Positions 32,765-44,550 of a stretch of DNA of 64,000 nucleotides are shown piece by piece. The notes under the pieces were generated by a model. That model did no database searches, was not told the origin of the DNA, and worked only from the letters and a program-made list of their open reading frames with translations. The position numbers were made by a program, and so were the translations under genes. The DNA is from Siderastrea siderea (lineage: Eukaryota > Cnidaria > Anthozoa > Scleractinia > Rhizangiidae), in assembly GCA_964030785.1 (NCBI GenBank), contig OZ034968.1, positions 54,781,730 through 54,845,729 of the forward strand. Direction: 5' to 3'. The first letter of the stretch is position 1, and the number at the start of each line of letters is the position of its first letter.

Positions 32765-33290
32765 CTACCAACTGTTACTCCCGAACCAACGGTAATATAA
32801 AAGGTTAACACCATCATCGCTTCCTGCACTGGCAGCAGGTTCCTTGGGTTTTTTTGTGTCCTTCATGGCGTCTGTTTGCAAAACTGAAAAAAAAAAACAA
32901 TTCGTCATTCCGTTAGCTCAGAGTCACCTCTCCGTTAACAAACAAACAAGCCAAGCCAAAACAAAACAAAAAAGCGTCTTTTCTATCGCAGTTCCCATTT
33001 CCTTATATTGTATATTGTAATAAGTTAAGCGAGGTCAAAGGCTAACATTTTTCGCTGTTGCCTGTAGGACATGTACAACACTAAACAGGACTAAAGGAGG
33101 AATCTGAAACACTAATTTTCTCTTCACTGCAAAAAATTGCAAACTATGTAGCATAACTGGTCAATTTCCTATTTTTCATATCCTCTCTTTTTCTCCTCTA
33201 TTAATTTTGTATTTAGTTTTCTGTAATTCGTGTTATTCTTGAATGTAAATTCCTAAAAGTTGCCAATTAATGTATATTTAACAATTATTC

Positions 33291-33390
33291 TACGAGGGCG
33301 CGCTGGATATCAAATGATAGAGAACCAACGAGGCGCGTAGCGCTGAGTTGGTTATAATCATTTGATATCCAGCAAGCCCGAGTAGAATGA
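33291..33390. repeat. Palindromic MITE fragment
   Basis: gctggatatcaaatgat (33302-33318) and atcatttgatatccagc (33358-33374) are exact reverse complements around about 40 bp containing gcgcgtagcgc. It lies in the last intron of copy B. The following 150 bp may belong to the same element. Confidence 0.65.
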
Positions 33391-34689
33391 CGCTTTATTA
33401 AGAACTTAACCACTATTAAAAAAATCAAGAAAGAACGGAAAAAATGAGAAAAGAGATAAAAAGGGAACAAGAATCGATCCCATGACTGAACGAAAAAGGC
33501 GCCAAAACCTTGCGAAGGGTTGCAGCGTTTCATTGCAAAGCTGAATGAGTCAATGAAAACTGCTCAAAAGTGAACAAAGTAGCACAAGTTTTGGAAAAAA
33601 TCTTCTAATTATTGGCTCTAAAAAATGGTACATGTTTGATTTTTCCTGAAACATTGTTGTAATCATCGTTCAAAGCGGATTGAAGCCGTACAATTTTTTT
33701 TACCATATTAGCTGCTGGAGTTGAAATGGAACAAGTTTGTAATCTGTTCGCACAACTCGGAGCCATCATGTTCGTGTTTGATCAAACTGAAGACAGAACT
33801 AATTTGAGCTTGAAGAGGTGATTTCTATGCAGCTCAGGAGCAAGATTACTGTTGCGAGGAACATTAGAATTCACCGTCATAGTTTGTTAAAAGCAAAGCA
33901 CAAAATGTAGTTGTTCTCGGTTTAGAGGTTGCGGACGGAATGGTAAATTCAAACAACTGGAAAAGCGATTCAACTCCGTTTACATGGCATCCGATTTCTA
34001 CCTGAGCATTTGGACCTGTTGGAACACAGAGGTACAAAGAGTGCAGGTAAACCAATGTCAATTTTGCGTGTTAAAGCCGAAAAAAATCTCGCCCTTCGTT
34101 CCTTCTTGGTAGTTTGCAGCTGTAGTTTGTTTAGTAAGCTTACTTGTTTAGACTGCTTCATGATTTTCGCACCCGCCGACTCGCCATGAATGTGTGATAG
34201 TTTTTATTAAATGCTTCTGCCCATTTCACTGTGTTTTATTTTTTATGTCTTGTCTTGATATTTTGAAGTTGAAAGCCTTCCTGATAAAACCTACCGTTTG
34301 TTCAATTTTAATGATTGACGTGAAGATCGATGAAAGAAGTTAATTGTAAACACAACGCTTAATGCTTAAATTTCTATTTCTGCACAGTTTCTTCAAACAA
34401 TTTTGACTTGTGTTAGACGACGCTGTTGGTGATGCTTATTGGTGACGCTGTTGGAATTTCTGCTTAATTTAAATTCCCTGTCAAGTGATGTTTCTCGTCC
34501 ATTTTTCTCGCCGGGTTGCTCGCGAGGAAAAAACTTTCCGCTCACTTTGTCATTTTGTTGTTGAATGTTCATTGACCCTATTTGGTCGCAGCAGGTATAT
34601 GAGCTGATAGCCTAGCTCCGTTCAGCCAATCAAAATGCTTGAAATCCAATATACCCAGTCCAGTTTTTAATAAAGTTATTTATAATTGT

Positions 34690-35270
34690 TTACCGTTTTT
34701 TTCGATTAAACGCTGGGGGCGTTTATTAAAACTCGGCCTCATAGACCCGGCGTTTATTCGTGTCCGGCGTTTATTCGGGACCCGGCGTTTGTTGATTAAG
34801 TGCATTTTTCAACCATTTATTTTTATCATCAGTACTGGAGATTTATTAAATTAAGATCCAAAAACGTAAAAAAAAAAGTGAAACAATGTCACCAACTTTG
34901 TCTTCTCTCAATGAATCAGGTAAGTCATAAAAGCAAAAAACATGACTGACAGGAACAGTGATCGAACTCTTCAGGCAACGTTACATTTCTTTGTAACAAG
35001 AAGGAAGCATATCGGCAACTGCTCCACAGCAAAGGTACCGATGCAAGCAATTTAGAATAAGGTGATAAATTCAAATAAAACAGTAGAAAGAGAACTAGTA
35101 TGCAGTTACGACACAGTTAGTCCTGATTAAATAAAGCCCTCCTGAATAAGCGCCGGGACCCCGAATAAACCGCGAAGGGCGTTTGTTTTCTACTCGGCCC
35201 TGTAGACCAGGCGTTTATTCGAGCCCGACGTTTATTCGGGGTCCGGCCATTAATCGAGAAAATACGGTAA
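34690..35270. mobile_element. 581-bp MITE with ttaccgt ends
   Basis: The left end ttaccgttttttt-cgattaa and right end ttaatcgagaaaatacggtaa are inverted repeats. Inside each end lies a cluster of gcgtttattcgg/cccggcgtttattc phrases (34710-34795 and 35140-35245). No coding capacity. It sits in the last intron of copy B, which explains part of that intron's 3-kb length. Confidence 0.7.
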
Positions 35271-36297
35271 TTGTTATTTATCCTAATTTGACTGCTATAC
35301 CTTTGTAGCTCCACCCGCCTCGATTACTTCAGAGCTATTTGCGGGCGGAACCGAACCTTCAACAGTTATGGGTATTTTACTTTTACTACTTAAAAATTTT
35401 TGTATTTAATAATTTATGTATTTTTGTGAATTTGTGAATAGACTTCTTCTTCTTATATATAGCTAACCCAGAGAAAAAGGAAGGACAAAGGTTTGTAAAG
35501 GCTAATTTTATAGTTAGGAAATATTCTTTCCCCACTTGGACGATCTTAATTAATCGTCATAGCCACACCAGCGACACAAGTCACAACCGCGGAACTTGGA
35601 AACGTTAGCCCAAGGTTTCCAAGTTGTAATCATATTTCTTTTGTTTATTAGTAGTTTTTTTGCACTAGAACGTTATATTTGAAGGTTTTCGTTAATGCAA
35701 ATGTGACTTTGTCTCGGTATTCAAAGTGTTATTGGTTTCCTGCTTTCTGGAAAGCGGAGCATTTTTTTCCTCTGTCAATCAAATACTCTGCACCAGTATT
35801 GTTGTAAAGCATTCTTTGCTACTTCCTAGTCTTTTGAGCCGGCGATGTTTTATCAGTTAGGTGTTTACATTATGTGCAGGAAATATTACAATACTAATGG
35901 GTCTCACCATGTCGCTTTCCAGTTAATTTTGAATCCTGGAACAACAAAAAATCAACAAACTAATCGCAGCAAGTGAGCCTGGCAGGAGTGAAAACACATG
36001 ACGCACATAATTGTCACACCCTTTGCAGTCTTCAGACGAGGAACTGAAAATTGGAATGAACGTAATATTGTCAAGCAAACCACAAACCGTTAAATCCCGG
36101 TTACACCCTCCACTATAACCCCCCTTCCCAGCCTCTCCACTTTTCACACATACACCTCCTAATCTTGTAATCTCCTTCCCTTACATTTATAGGACCAGCG
36201 ACTTGGTTGGAAACAAGTACGAAGGCATTATTGGGGCCGTCCGCATTTTAACCTCAGTGCTGCTTCCAGTGAACATCGCTTCCTGCTACAAAAAGAG

Positions 36298-36550
36298 AGG
36301 TGCCGTGGCTGAGTGGTTAGGCCGCTGGACTTTGTAATCCGGGGTTCCCGGGTTCAAATCTCCCTCTCTGACCTCTTGGATTTGTTTCACGGTAGTCTCG
36401 TGTTCAAATCCTCAGCCACGCGTGTAAATAGCCAACTGGTAAGCCTTCCACCACTTAGGGTTTTTAAAAATCTTTATGTTTCTATGTCATGTTACTTTCA
36501 AAGGTTTATAGTGTCTCCAGTTGGCACTGCCGTACTAAATACTCATACAC
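36298..36550 (+). mobile_element. tRNA-derived SINE
   Basis: The head has a box A match (tggctgagtggttagg, 36306-36321) and a box B match (ggttcaaatct, 36351-36361) spaced as in a tRNA, with anticodon-arm remnant ctggactttgtaatcc. The body (tagtctcgtgttcaaatcc, cagccacgcgtgtaaatagc, caactggtaagcc) matches what I know as a common SINE of stony corals. There is no intact acceptor stem, so it is not a working tRNA. Its 3' end directly abuts the TTAA palindrome at 36551. Located in intron 8 of copy B. Confidence 0.75.
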
Positions 36551-38166
36551 TTAAGGTGTTTCGATACAGTTTTTTTGGGACCATACCTCACTTTTTGAAT
36601 TGGCTCTTAGACAGTCTTCTCCTTGTCAGATCAACGTGAAATTTGCAATACTTGTTGGTTTTGGATTGAACTTTAGCGTGGTTTACATTTTGTAAAAATC
36701 GATATTTCCATGACAACGATAAACAAAAATCCTCGAAAACAGTAAAATTGAAATTTTGCACGATCCAGCTTTCGCTTCGAAAAGCAAATACTAGAATTTT
36801 AAACTGTGGTGTATGGCAAACAAAATATACAACAACAAAAAAATTCTGTATGTTTGTTTTGAAGTAAATCGCAAAAACATTTTCAACCTTAGTTTTTCCC
36901 TAGTAATAGTAAATGCACCGAAAAATAATCAACGCTTTGATGAAATGGCTAGTAAATACTGTTAAAATGTGTCTTTAACTTACTATTTTACGCCTAGAAA
37001 GTTTTGTTGAAACTGGTGTTCGCGATCTCGAGAACGACTTGTTTTTCTAAGATCATTCGCGTAATAATTTTGTGGTAATTTTTTAATTTGAGCGCTTTTG
37101 CGAAAATCTTAAGAACGGCTCAATAAATTTTTTTAAAACATTAAACATGCGTGCTTGACGATGTGACCAATTTTAGTTTTGAGTCTTATTAACATTGATT
37201 CACTGGAACACTCTTAGATTTAACGTTAAAGAGGATGCATGAACCGACGGAGAAGGTTGCGTTACAAATTCACAGTTGGCAAGTGCATGCTAATCTATTC
37301 AAAGTAATGCGTTATTCATTGCTTCGTGATTTTCATCCGGTTTCTTTGTTCTTTGTTGCACTGTAGATTACAACGAAAAATAAAAATCACGGAGGAATGC
37401 ATTGCGCATTACTTTGAATATATTAGCATTTACTTGCCAACTGTTTATATGTAACGCAAGCCTTTCCGTCGGTTCATACATCCTCTTTAACGTTAAATCT
37501 AAAAGTGTTCCAGTGAATCAATGTTAATAAGACTCAAAACTAAAATTGGTCACATGGTCAAGCACGCGTGTTTAATGTTTCAAAAAAATCTATCGAGCCG
37601 TTCTTAAGATTTTCGCAAAAGCGCTCAAATTAAAAAATTACCACAAAATTATTATGCGAATGATCTTAGAAAAACAAGTCGTTGTCGAGATCGCGAACAC
37701 CAGTTTCAACAAAACTTTCTAGGCTTAAAATAGTAAGTTAAAGACACATTTTAACAGTATTTACCAGCCATTTCATCAAAGCGTTGATTATTTTTCGGTG
37801 CATTTACTATTACTCGGGCCAAAACTAAGGTTGAAAATGTTTTTGCGATTTACTTCAAAACAAACATACAGAATTTTTTTGTTGTTGTATATTTTGTTTG
37901 CCATACACCACAGTTTAAGTTGCTGGTGTTTGCTTTTCGAAGCGAAAGCTGGATCGTGCAAAATTTCAATTTTACTGTTTTCGAGGATTTTTGTTTATCG
38001 TTGTCATGGAAATATCGATTTTTACAAAATGTAAACCACGCTAAAGTTCAATCCAAAACCAACAAGTATTGCAAATTTCACGTTGATCTGACAAGGAGAA
38101 GACTGTCTAAGAGCCAATTCAAAAAGTGAGGTATGGTCCCCAAAAAACTGTATCGAAACACCTTAA
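36551..38166. mobile_element. 1.6-kb near-perfect palindrome flanked by TTAA (foldback element)
   Basis: Left end ttaaggtgtttcgatacag (36551) and right end ctgtatcgaaacaccttaa (to 38166) are exact inverted copies, and the match continues for about 780 bp per arm with only scattered differences, e.g. near 36790 against 37915. The spacer is about 49 bp (37334-37382). TTAA at both edges fits a target duplication of the piggyBac/Kolobok kind. There is no coding capacity; the ORFs seen on the right arm have no homology. It lies in intron 8 of copy B and would form a very long hairpin in the pre-mRNA. Confidence 0.9.
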
Positions 38167-38630
38167 ATTTATTTAATTTAAATTGAAATTTATTACTGAC
38201 GTGACTAAAGGAGAAAGTTGCCAGTGTGAGCTGAGCCCATGTCAACAGCCCATGTTGCGTTGGTGGGTCGATGATCTAACCAACTTAGCTATCAAGGCAT
38301 CTAATCATATAAGATATGAACTGCGTACATCGCTGAGCACCCCAGCGGAATTACCTCCTCAGATGTTTTACCTTTCTTCAGGGAAGAAATTCTGTATAAT
38401 CATCACCACGGATCCTCCAGCAAGACTTGCTATCATACTCAGTAAAAAGCAAATACGAAACCGGAAGTGCTCTAAGGGCAACATAAATAATTAATTTTAT
38501 AACTGAGAATCAAGAAGATAACATGAATTTGTAGCCACTATGAGGCTATGCATTTACCTGCGTAGACATATTTTGTCCCCTAATTTATTTATTATTTCAA
38601 TTAAAATCACCTTAGGAAAATAATTCTCTC

Positions 38631-38662
38631 CCTCTCTCCCTCTCTCCCTCTCTCTTGTTAGA
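38631..38662. repeat. (CTCTCTCC)n pyrimidine repeat
   Basis: About four units of ctctccct sit in intron 7 of copy B, roughly 160 bp upstream (in transcript direction downstream) of exon 8. Confidence 0.85.
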
Positions 38663-41600
38663 AAGTTGAAATCACTCCAAAATTACCTCCTCAAAGGTGT
38701 TATACTTATGTCTAGCTTCTCCAAAATGACCCTAAAAGCTAGATATTTCAATTCAACCCTCCTTGCAGGAGTTATAATAACTCCCCTAGCGTAACTGAAA
38801 TTTAGTGGTTAACCTAGCTCCCCCACAGGAAAAAAAATCCATCATAAGAAGTTAATTTAACCTGCACTGCAGGAGTTAAAATAACTCTTTGATGATTACT
38901 TTGTATTTGACTTACTTTGTTGTCTCCAATAAGTTCTGTTGCAAAGCTAAATGCGTTAACGACCATGACGGAGAATCCAAAACCCAGTAAAACCGCAGCC
39001 GGGTAGATTAACACTCTGGAGGACTGGGTAATAAAATAAAACCACACTGCAGCTCCAATCACGACAACACCAGCCAAGACGAAAGACCACTGCAAGTAAA
39101 GAAGGGTGAATTTGGGTTAGCTTGTACCAAAATTCACAGTATTATTAATGGCTGAATTTTTGGGGGGGAGGGGGGGTTTGATATTTATGCAAATGCAACG
39201 ATAGGGGACTTTAGTCAGGATGGAAAGGATTACAACTTGAGGAAAAAATGTTTTTGTCAACGTTTTCAAACTCTCTCCGCGTACGTGTATTTTACGATAT
39301 CTTACCTTGCTTCCTATTTTGCCAATAAGTTTCTTTGTTATTGCAGTGGAGACTGTTGCAATGATTAGCACAACAAGTGGCAAATATGCGATAGCTTCCT
39401 GGAATGCATAAGTAAAACAAAGGTTTTGTTAGTTTCTACTTTCGTCTGCAAGCAACAGCGCTAGCAAGGTGACCTCTATGTCGACAGGATTTATAAAGGA
39501 TCAAACGATAAAGAAAAGCGAAGAATGATTAAGTTGTCATAGATTTACGGTAAACGATAAAAGCTACTGAAAAACCAATCGATATCATGAGTTAAGTTTA
39601 ACTAGCTAGCCTTAAGTTTTTTCCTTAAACTTTCTTTGAATGGCCAAAAAGTAACGAATGAAGATTAAGTAAATGGATAAATAATCGAGGTCATGTATAG
39701 CAGAACAACCGGTGGTCGATCGATCGACGGAATAAATTTAAGTTACAAGACGCGTTATTATGTTTAACTGAATTGTACCTCCGGTGTAAATACATATACA
39801 TACCTTTTCAAACTTCAGTGTGTCAGTAAGATACAGTGGCAAATAGGAATAAGAAGTGTCTTGTAAAACCTTCGTACAAGTGTAGATAATGGCGACCTAC
39901 GGAAAAGGAAAGAAACGTTGCGCTCATGTATAAAAACACTGCTAGTAATTTTAAGTGAAGTTAAAATGATTCATAGTGAAGCGTAAAGGTAAGGTAGCCC
40001 GGATTCCGTAGCATGAAGGAACTAGAGTAGGAGTATTACTACCCCCCCCCCTCCCTGGATGAAATACTCAGATTCCACTGCATTATTGACCCCAGCTTTT
40101 TTCAGCTGGTTCCTATTTAAACACCTAGGTAGAGGGAGGCAATTTGGAGTAAAGATTGTTATTTTCCTCGAATGACCGACCTACACCTTCGTTTCCTCAA
40201 CTATGTGTGTGCCCTAGCCATAAACAAAGAGTAGTTACCTTGTACAAATGACGATCCTTAAGCCAGGCTCGTACCGTTTTGTGTCCTTGTGAAGCAGACA
40301 GACCAGTTTCGGGGTCAGATGAGACAACAAACGGCTTGCCTACAACAACACTACTATCCTCTTTGTCGACAGTTGCGGGAGTGATCTGAACTAAAGATCT
40401 TAAGCTTGGTCTGGCTGTTGTTTCATCAATGCTAAATCCCTTGTTGTCGACACCAGGTGACTCCGTAGCCGCTGCTAGTGTTTCTGTATTACCTTGATTT
40501 TCTTTGAAACCCAGTTTGTCTTTTTCTAGGTCGTGCTGTCGCGGCGTCTTTTCACGGCTGCCTTCTGCGTTTTGAAAATTCCCATTTGATTCATCGGCGA
40601 ACTTCAACACAACGTCATCCGCCTCTGACGTTTCTGTACAGGTTGTATCTGTAAAACTCTTCTAAAAAGGAGAAGAAGCCATCAATATACATGAAGGGCT
40701 CTTCCATATCTTTTTTCCAGATTGAATTGTAATTTAGATATGTTGGTTCTTCACCCCAATTCGAGGAGATTCGAAATAACGAGAGGAAACCCTTGGCAAA
40801 AGGATGAGAGAAGACAGTACACTTAACCCAAATATGACGTGGTGGAATTTGGCTGTGATTCTATCCAACCTACTGGTCCCTGACTTCTACAAGAGATCAC
40901 TTTCACACAGTCCTCTTTTTTAAGAGTTGTTCCCCCTAATTGCTGAGAAAACTTTTTTCTGGATCCAACACAGCATCACGATTTGTCTTTCTTCATTTGA
41001 CTAGGCAAAACGAGAAAAGTCTTAACAAGGCTACGTTTTCCAAATTTACACCAGCTGTTTTCTTCAAATCTTATGTACAACCAAACATAACTGTGAGCAG
41101 TGAAAAAGAGATGACGTGTATGGGAGCGGGAAAGGAAAGAGGAATAGTCCAGTCTAGAGTTCACCAAGACGGCTGGATGAAAAGCAAAAAGGCACATTTG
41201 TCCAGGGTTAGTCTGGCTCTGAAGTAAAATATTCACAAATACCAGCAAGAAGAGGAATTATGCACAACTCTGTGTATTATTTTTTGAATATCCAGCACAT
41301 TTCTGCTGGTTTAGAGTGTGTTAGCAGTGAGTTCGTGGTGGAGGAAAAAAACAATAGAATTCCTTTCCATTGGGAAAAAAGTTTTATTTTTATACATATA
41401 GCTTTCATTGTTTTACTTCTCCAACATGGCCGCCATGAACACACTCTATTTGTGAATATTTTACTTCAGTTTGAGACTAACCCTGTAGAAATGCGTCTTG
41501 TCTATAGTATCCAGCTGTCTTGGTGAAATCGAAATCGGACTATTTCTGGGATGAGGGGGTTAGTTTCTAAATAAACTGTGGTGATGCATCGGTGGGGACG

Positions 41601-41669
41601 TGAAGCACAAAATTTTGGACTTATCAACTGAGTTGATAAGGTAGATTGGCCACCGTAAAGAGATTGCAA

Positions 41670-41703
41670 GCTGACGTTTCGAGCATTAGCCCTTCGTCAG
41701 AGC
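41670..41703 (-). ncRNA. Hammerhead-ribozyme-like motif, left arm
   Basis: Read on the minus strand: gct, ctgacga, a, gggc, taat, gctc, gaaac, gtc, agc. This is the hammerhead layout: stem I (gct/agc), CUGANGA core, stem II (gggc/gctc), GAAA core, minimal stem III and a GUC cleavage triplet. All core bases are present. One extra A separates CUGANGA from stem II, and stems I and III are very short. Hammerheads with minimal helix III have been reported in Penelope-like retroelements, where paired copies are thought to help. Cleavage activity of this copy is inference. Confidence 0.55.
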
Positions 41704-41741
41704 GAATCCGCTCTGACGAAGGGCTAACGCCTTCAGGATTC

Positions 41742-41775
41742 GCTCTGACGAAGGGCTAACGCTCGAAACATCAGC
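41742..41775 (+). ncRNA. Hammerhead-ribozyme-like motif, right arm
   Basis: Plus strand: gct, ctgacga, a, gggc, taac, gctc, gaaac, atc, agc. It is the mirror of the left-arm motif, with AUC instead of GUC before the cleavage point. AUC still satisfies the NUH rule. A partial third copy (ctctgacgaagggctaacg, 41711-41729) lacks the GAAAC part. Confidence 0.5.
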
Positions 41776-42289
41776 TTTCAATCTCACTACAGTGGCCAAT
41801 CTACCTTATCAACTCAGTTGATAAATCCAAAATTTTGTATTTCTGGGATGGTGCGACTCAACTTCCAGTTCGCTACTTCTCCCTTTTTCTCTCACGACAT
41901 TTTCTTCCTCGGGCGCAATAGTTCCCTTCGCCCCCCACAATCTAAACGCCTAAAATATGCATATGCTTATAAATATAACACATAGCTATTAATCTTACAA
42001 TCGATAACTTTTTCTTGTCTGGTAGCTGGTCAGAAGGTTCTTTGGTTCCAATGTGGAAGATCACAGTAAACACCAGTCCTATTCCTACAAATATTAGACT
42101 CATCACCTGGAGAAAAGAAATCGGCCACGAAACAAGTGTTAACAGTGAACATAGCAATGGATGCTAATAATTTGGGCGAGTTCTTCAAAGTCTCCCGCCT
42201 CAATTTGTGCGAGACGGTAGACTACAAGAATGCATTAAATGCGTTTTTAATATAAGTTTGTTTCAACTAAATAGATGTAGGCGGGGGCT

Positions 42290-43429
42290 TCAACAAAACC
42301 CGGGACATGGAACATTCCGGAACATCCCGGAACATCCCGGCACATTCTGGAACATTCTGGAACATCCCGGAACGGGGCAAATTATCACAAAATAAATGAA
42401 AAAAAGTAGTAAAAAAAAAATGCTGATCATCGATAAAGGGTAATAAATAAAATAGAATAAAATAAAATAAACGATATAGAATAAATGGATAAATAAATTT
42501 ATGATCTGTGACTAAATGAACGAATATACTAACTCTGGCTAAATGCGCCTCATTTCTCGAATTCAAAAATATCTCGGATAACATTGAGGCTTTATTTTGG
42601 GCATTCAGAGATGGTTTACTTGATATGAGAAAATTAAAGCATTTTCTCAGTCACGCACGCAGTAGTCTCCTTTGGCGTTGCGTGACGACCCTAAGAGCAG
42701 CTGCGTAGGAGACTACGCATGCAGTCACGCAGTTCCACTTTCCTGGCACCCTTTTGAGTTTCCTGGTCTCATGTTTATTCGGTTGTTTAAGGACGTTTTG
42801 TGTTAAAGTTGATTTCCAAAGTAAAAGTGTGCAGAGATGAATGAACCTAAATTATACTAACCAAAAGAAAAAGTCAGCTGTTCTACACTTGGAGATCGCA
42901 CCTTCTAAGATAACAAATTTGCCTCCCTTTCTTAAGCTGCAACTGTAAAAAGGCACCGCTTTCGGTGAAGGTTTGTGTTTCAAACTGAAATATCCGACAC
43001 AAAAATTGAATCAGTTTTTTGATTTAGTTATTATTTTTATAAATTTATTCTTCTTATCTTTGTCTTTTCTCCGCCGTAATGATGAGTTGATTTGATGTGG
43101 TTTTACTTTTGTTCAGTTTTTCTGCAAATCCAGTTCTTTGTCACAGATCTGGTAACTCTTACTGGTTACTATATGGCTTAATCCATTTTTTTTTTAATTC
43201 AGAAGGAGGCCAAGAAACCAACACGGTAGAAAATCAAATGATAAAATTGGCGGGAAAGTACTACTGTTAGACCTTATTTTAAATTTTGTTTGTTTGTTTG
43301 TTCGTTTGTTTTTTGGTTGTTTCTTTAATCGGTTTCTCTTCCTTTCTTTCTTTTTTTTTTCATTTATTTTGTGATAATTTGCCCTGTTCCGGGATGTTCC
43401 GGAATGTTCCATGTTCAGGGTTTTGTTGA
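42290..43429. mobile_element. 1.1-kb terminal-inverted-repeat element
   Basis: tcaacaaaaccc...catggaacattccggaac (from 42290) is mirrored by gttccggaatgttccatg...ttttgttga (to 43429). The inverted similarity continues inward through gggcaaattatcacaaaat for about 115 bp. Next to the left end lie extra ggaacatcccgg tandem units. No transposase frame is seen. Copy A lacks this insert at the homologous place (near 16205-16235), so it entered copy B after the duplication. Internally, 42661-42715 carries a smaller tagtctcc...ggagacta palindrome also seen near 12065-12140. Confidence 0.75.
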
Positions 43430-44225
43430 CGCGCTCTAATAACTGCTTCTTCGAAGCTTTTTATCTTAATTATGAGCTTAGTTTCTTTTCTTAAGTATGT
43501 TTAGGCTTGTTCGACGTAAGCATAACTTTTTGAGAAAACTATTATACATGTCGATGTTTATCTATTTTTTTTGTTATAGGGAGAGTAACCTAAACAGGAA
43601 GGGGCAAGGTTTAATTAGGAACTGTTATGAAAATGTTGAGCTTTTAATCAACAGGTTCTTTCTTTTCTGACGTTTATTGCACCCATTTCATACTTACTGT
43701 GAAATCTTTTGAGCTATCAGATGTTAATTGATCATGACCACCTTGTCCTAAAATCGCCAGCGCCACAAGGTAGGAAGAAATACCCGTTAAGAACATAAAA
43801 ACCATTCTGAGGGTTTGAAAGCAAGAAAAAATAAGAACTGATTGAATATTTTCGATGGAGACAAAAACATCTGAATATAACACGGTTACGCAGAGACCTC
43901 TCCACAATAAAGATTATCTTGATCTCCTAGATTTTGAGTCCATGCATTATTTTTCTTCACTCTAAATGTATGTGATTTCTTTCATCTAAGCATTGTCATG
44001 AGTTTATTATACTGGTATCAGTTGAAATGTCGATATTGGGCTAGTTCCCCAGACTGTTAGAGCTTTTACATCAGTACCACAAAGACGTTTATCAGTGATT
44101 AAACAAAGAATTTGTAATTGGGACATATCTTTTTCATGTATTGTCTGACAGACGTTTGGCTATTGCTGCGAGAAAAGCTTGCAGTATTTTAGTCTACAAA
44201 GTCAACCCGTCCGCTATGTCGAACT

Positions 44226-44550
44226 GAAATAAATAAATAAATAAATGAATGAATGAATAAATGAATAAATGAATTAATGAATGAATGAATGAATGATTGA
44301 ATAAATGATTGAATGAATGAATGAATGAATGAATGAATGAATGAATGAATGAATGAATGGATGGATGAATAAATGAATGAATGAATGAATGAATGAATGA
44401 ATGAATAAGTGAATAAATGGATGAATGAATCAGAAGCATATTGCATGATGGATGGATGGATGCATGAATGAATGAATGAATGAGTGAATGAATGAATGAA
44501 TGAATGAATGAATGAATGAATGAATGAATGAATGAATGAATGAATGAAAC
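44226..44550. repeat. (GAAT)n microsatellite
   Basis: About 80 tetranucleotide units, mainly gaat with interruptions, in intron 1 of copy B. The 120-residue FIHS-rich minus-strand ORFs are pure repeat. Confidence 0.95.

Larger units (their letters stand above)
41608..41837. repeat. 230-bp Penelope-type palindrome
   Basis: The left arm caaaattttgga...ttatcaactgagttgataag and the right arm cttatcaactcagttgataa...tccaaaattttg mirror each other over about 95 bp, with a duplicated ctctgacgaagggctaacg in the centre. Both arms end inward in a hammerhead-like core (separate entries). It lies in intron 3 of copy B. A head-to-head pair of Penelope terminal repeats explains it best. Confidence 0.75.

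Noticed and set aside
36300..36373. Functional tRNA gene (Ser/Thr-like)
   Set aside because: Boxes A and B are present, but the anticodon loop has an extra base, the acceptor stem does not close, and a SINE body follows.
37798..38129. ORFs in the right arm of the palindrome as a transposase
   Set aside because: Short, without motifs, and the mirrored arm shows they are noncoding inverted-repeat sequence.
38183..38494. 103-codon plus-strand ORF
   Set aside because: It overlaps exon 8 of copy B on the other strand and is a shadow of it.
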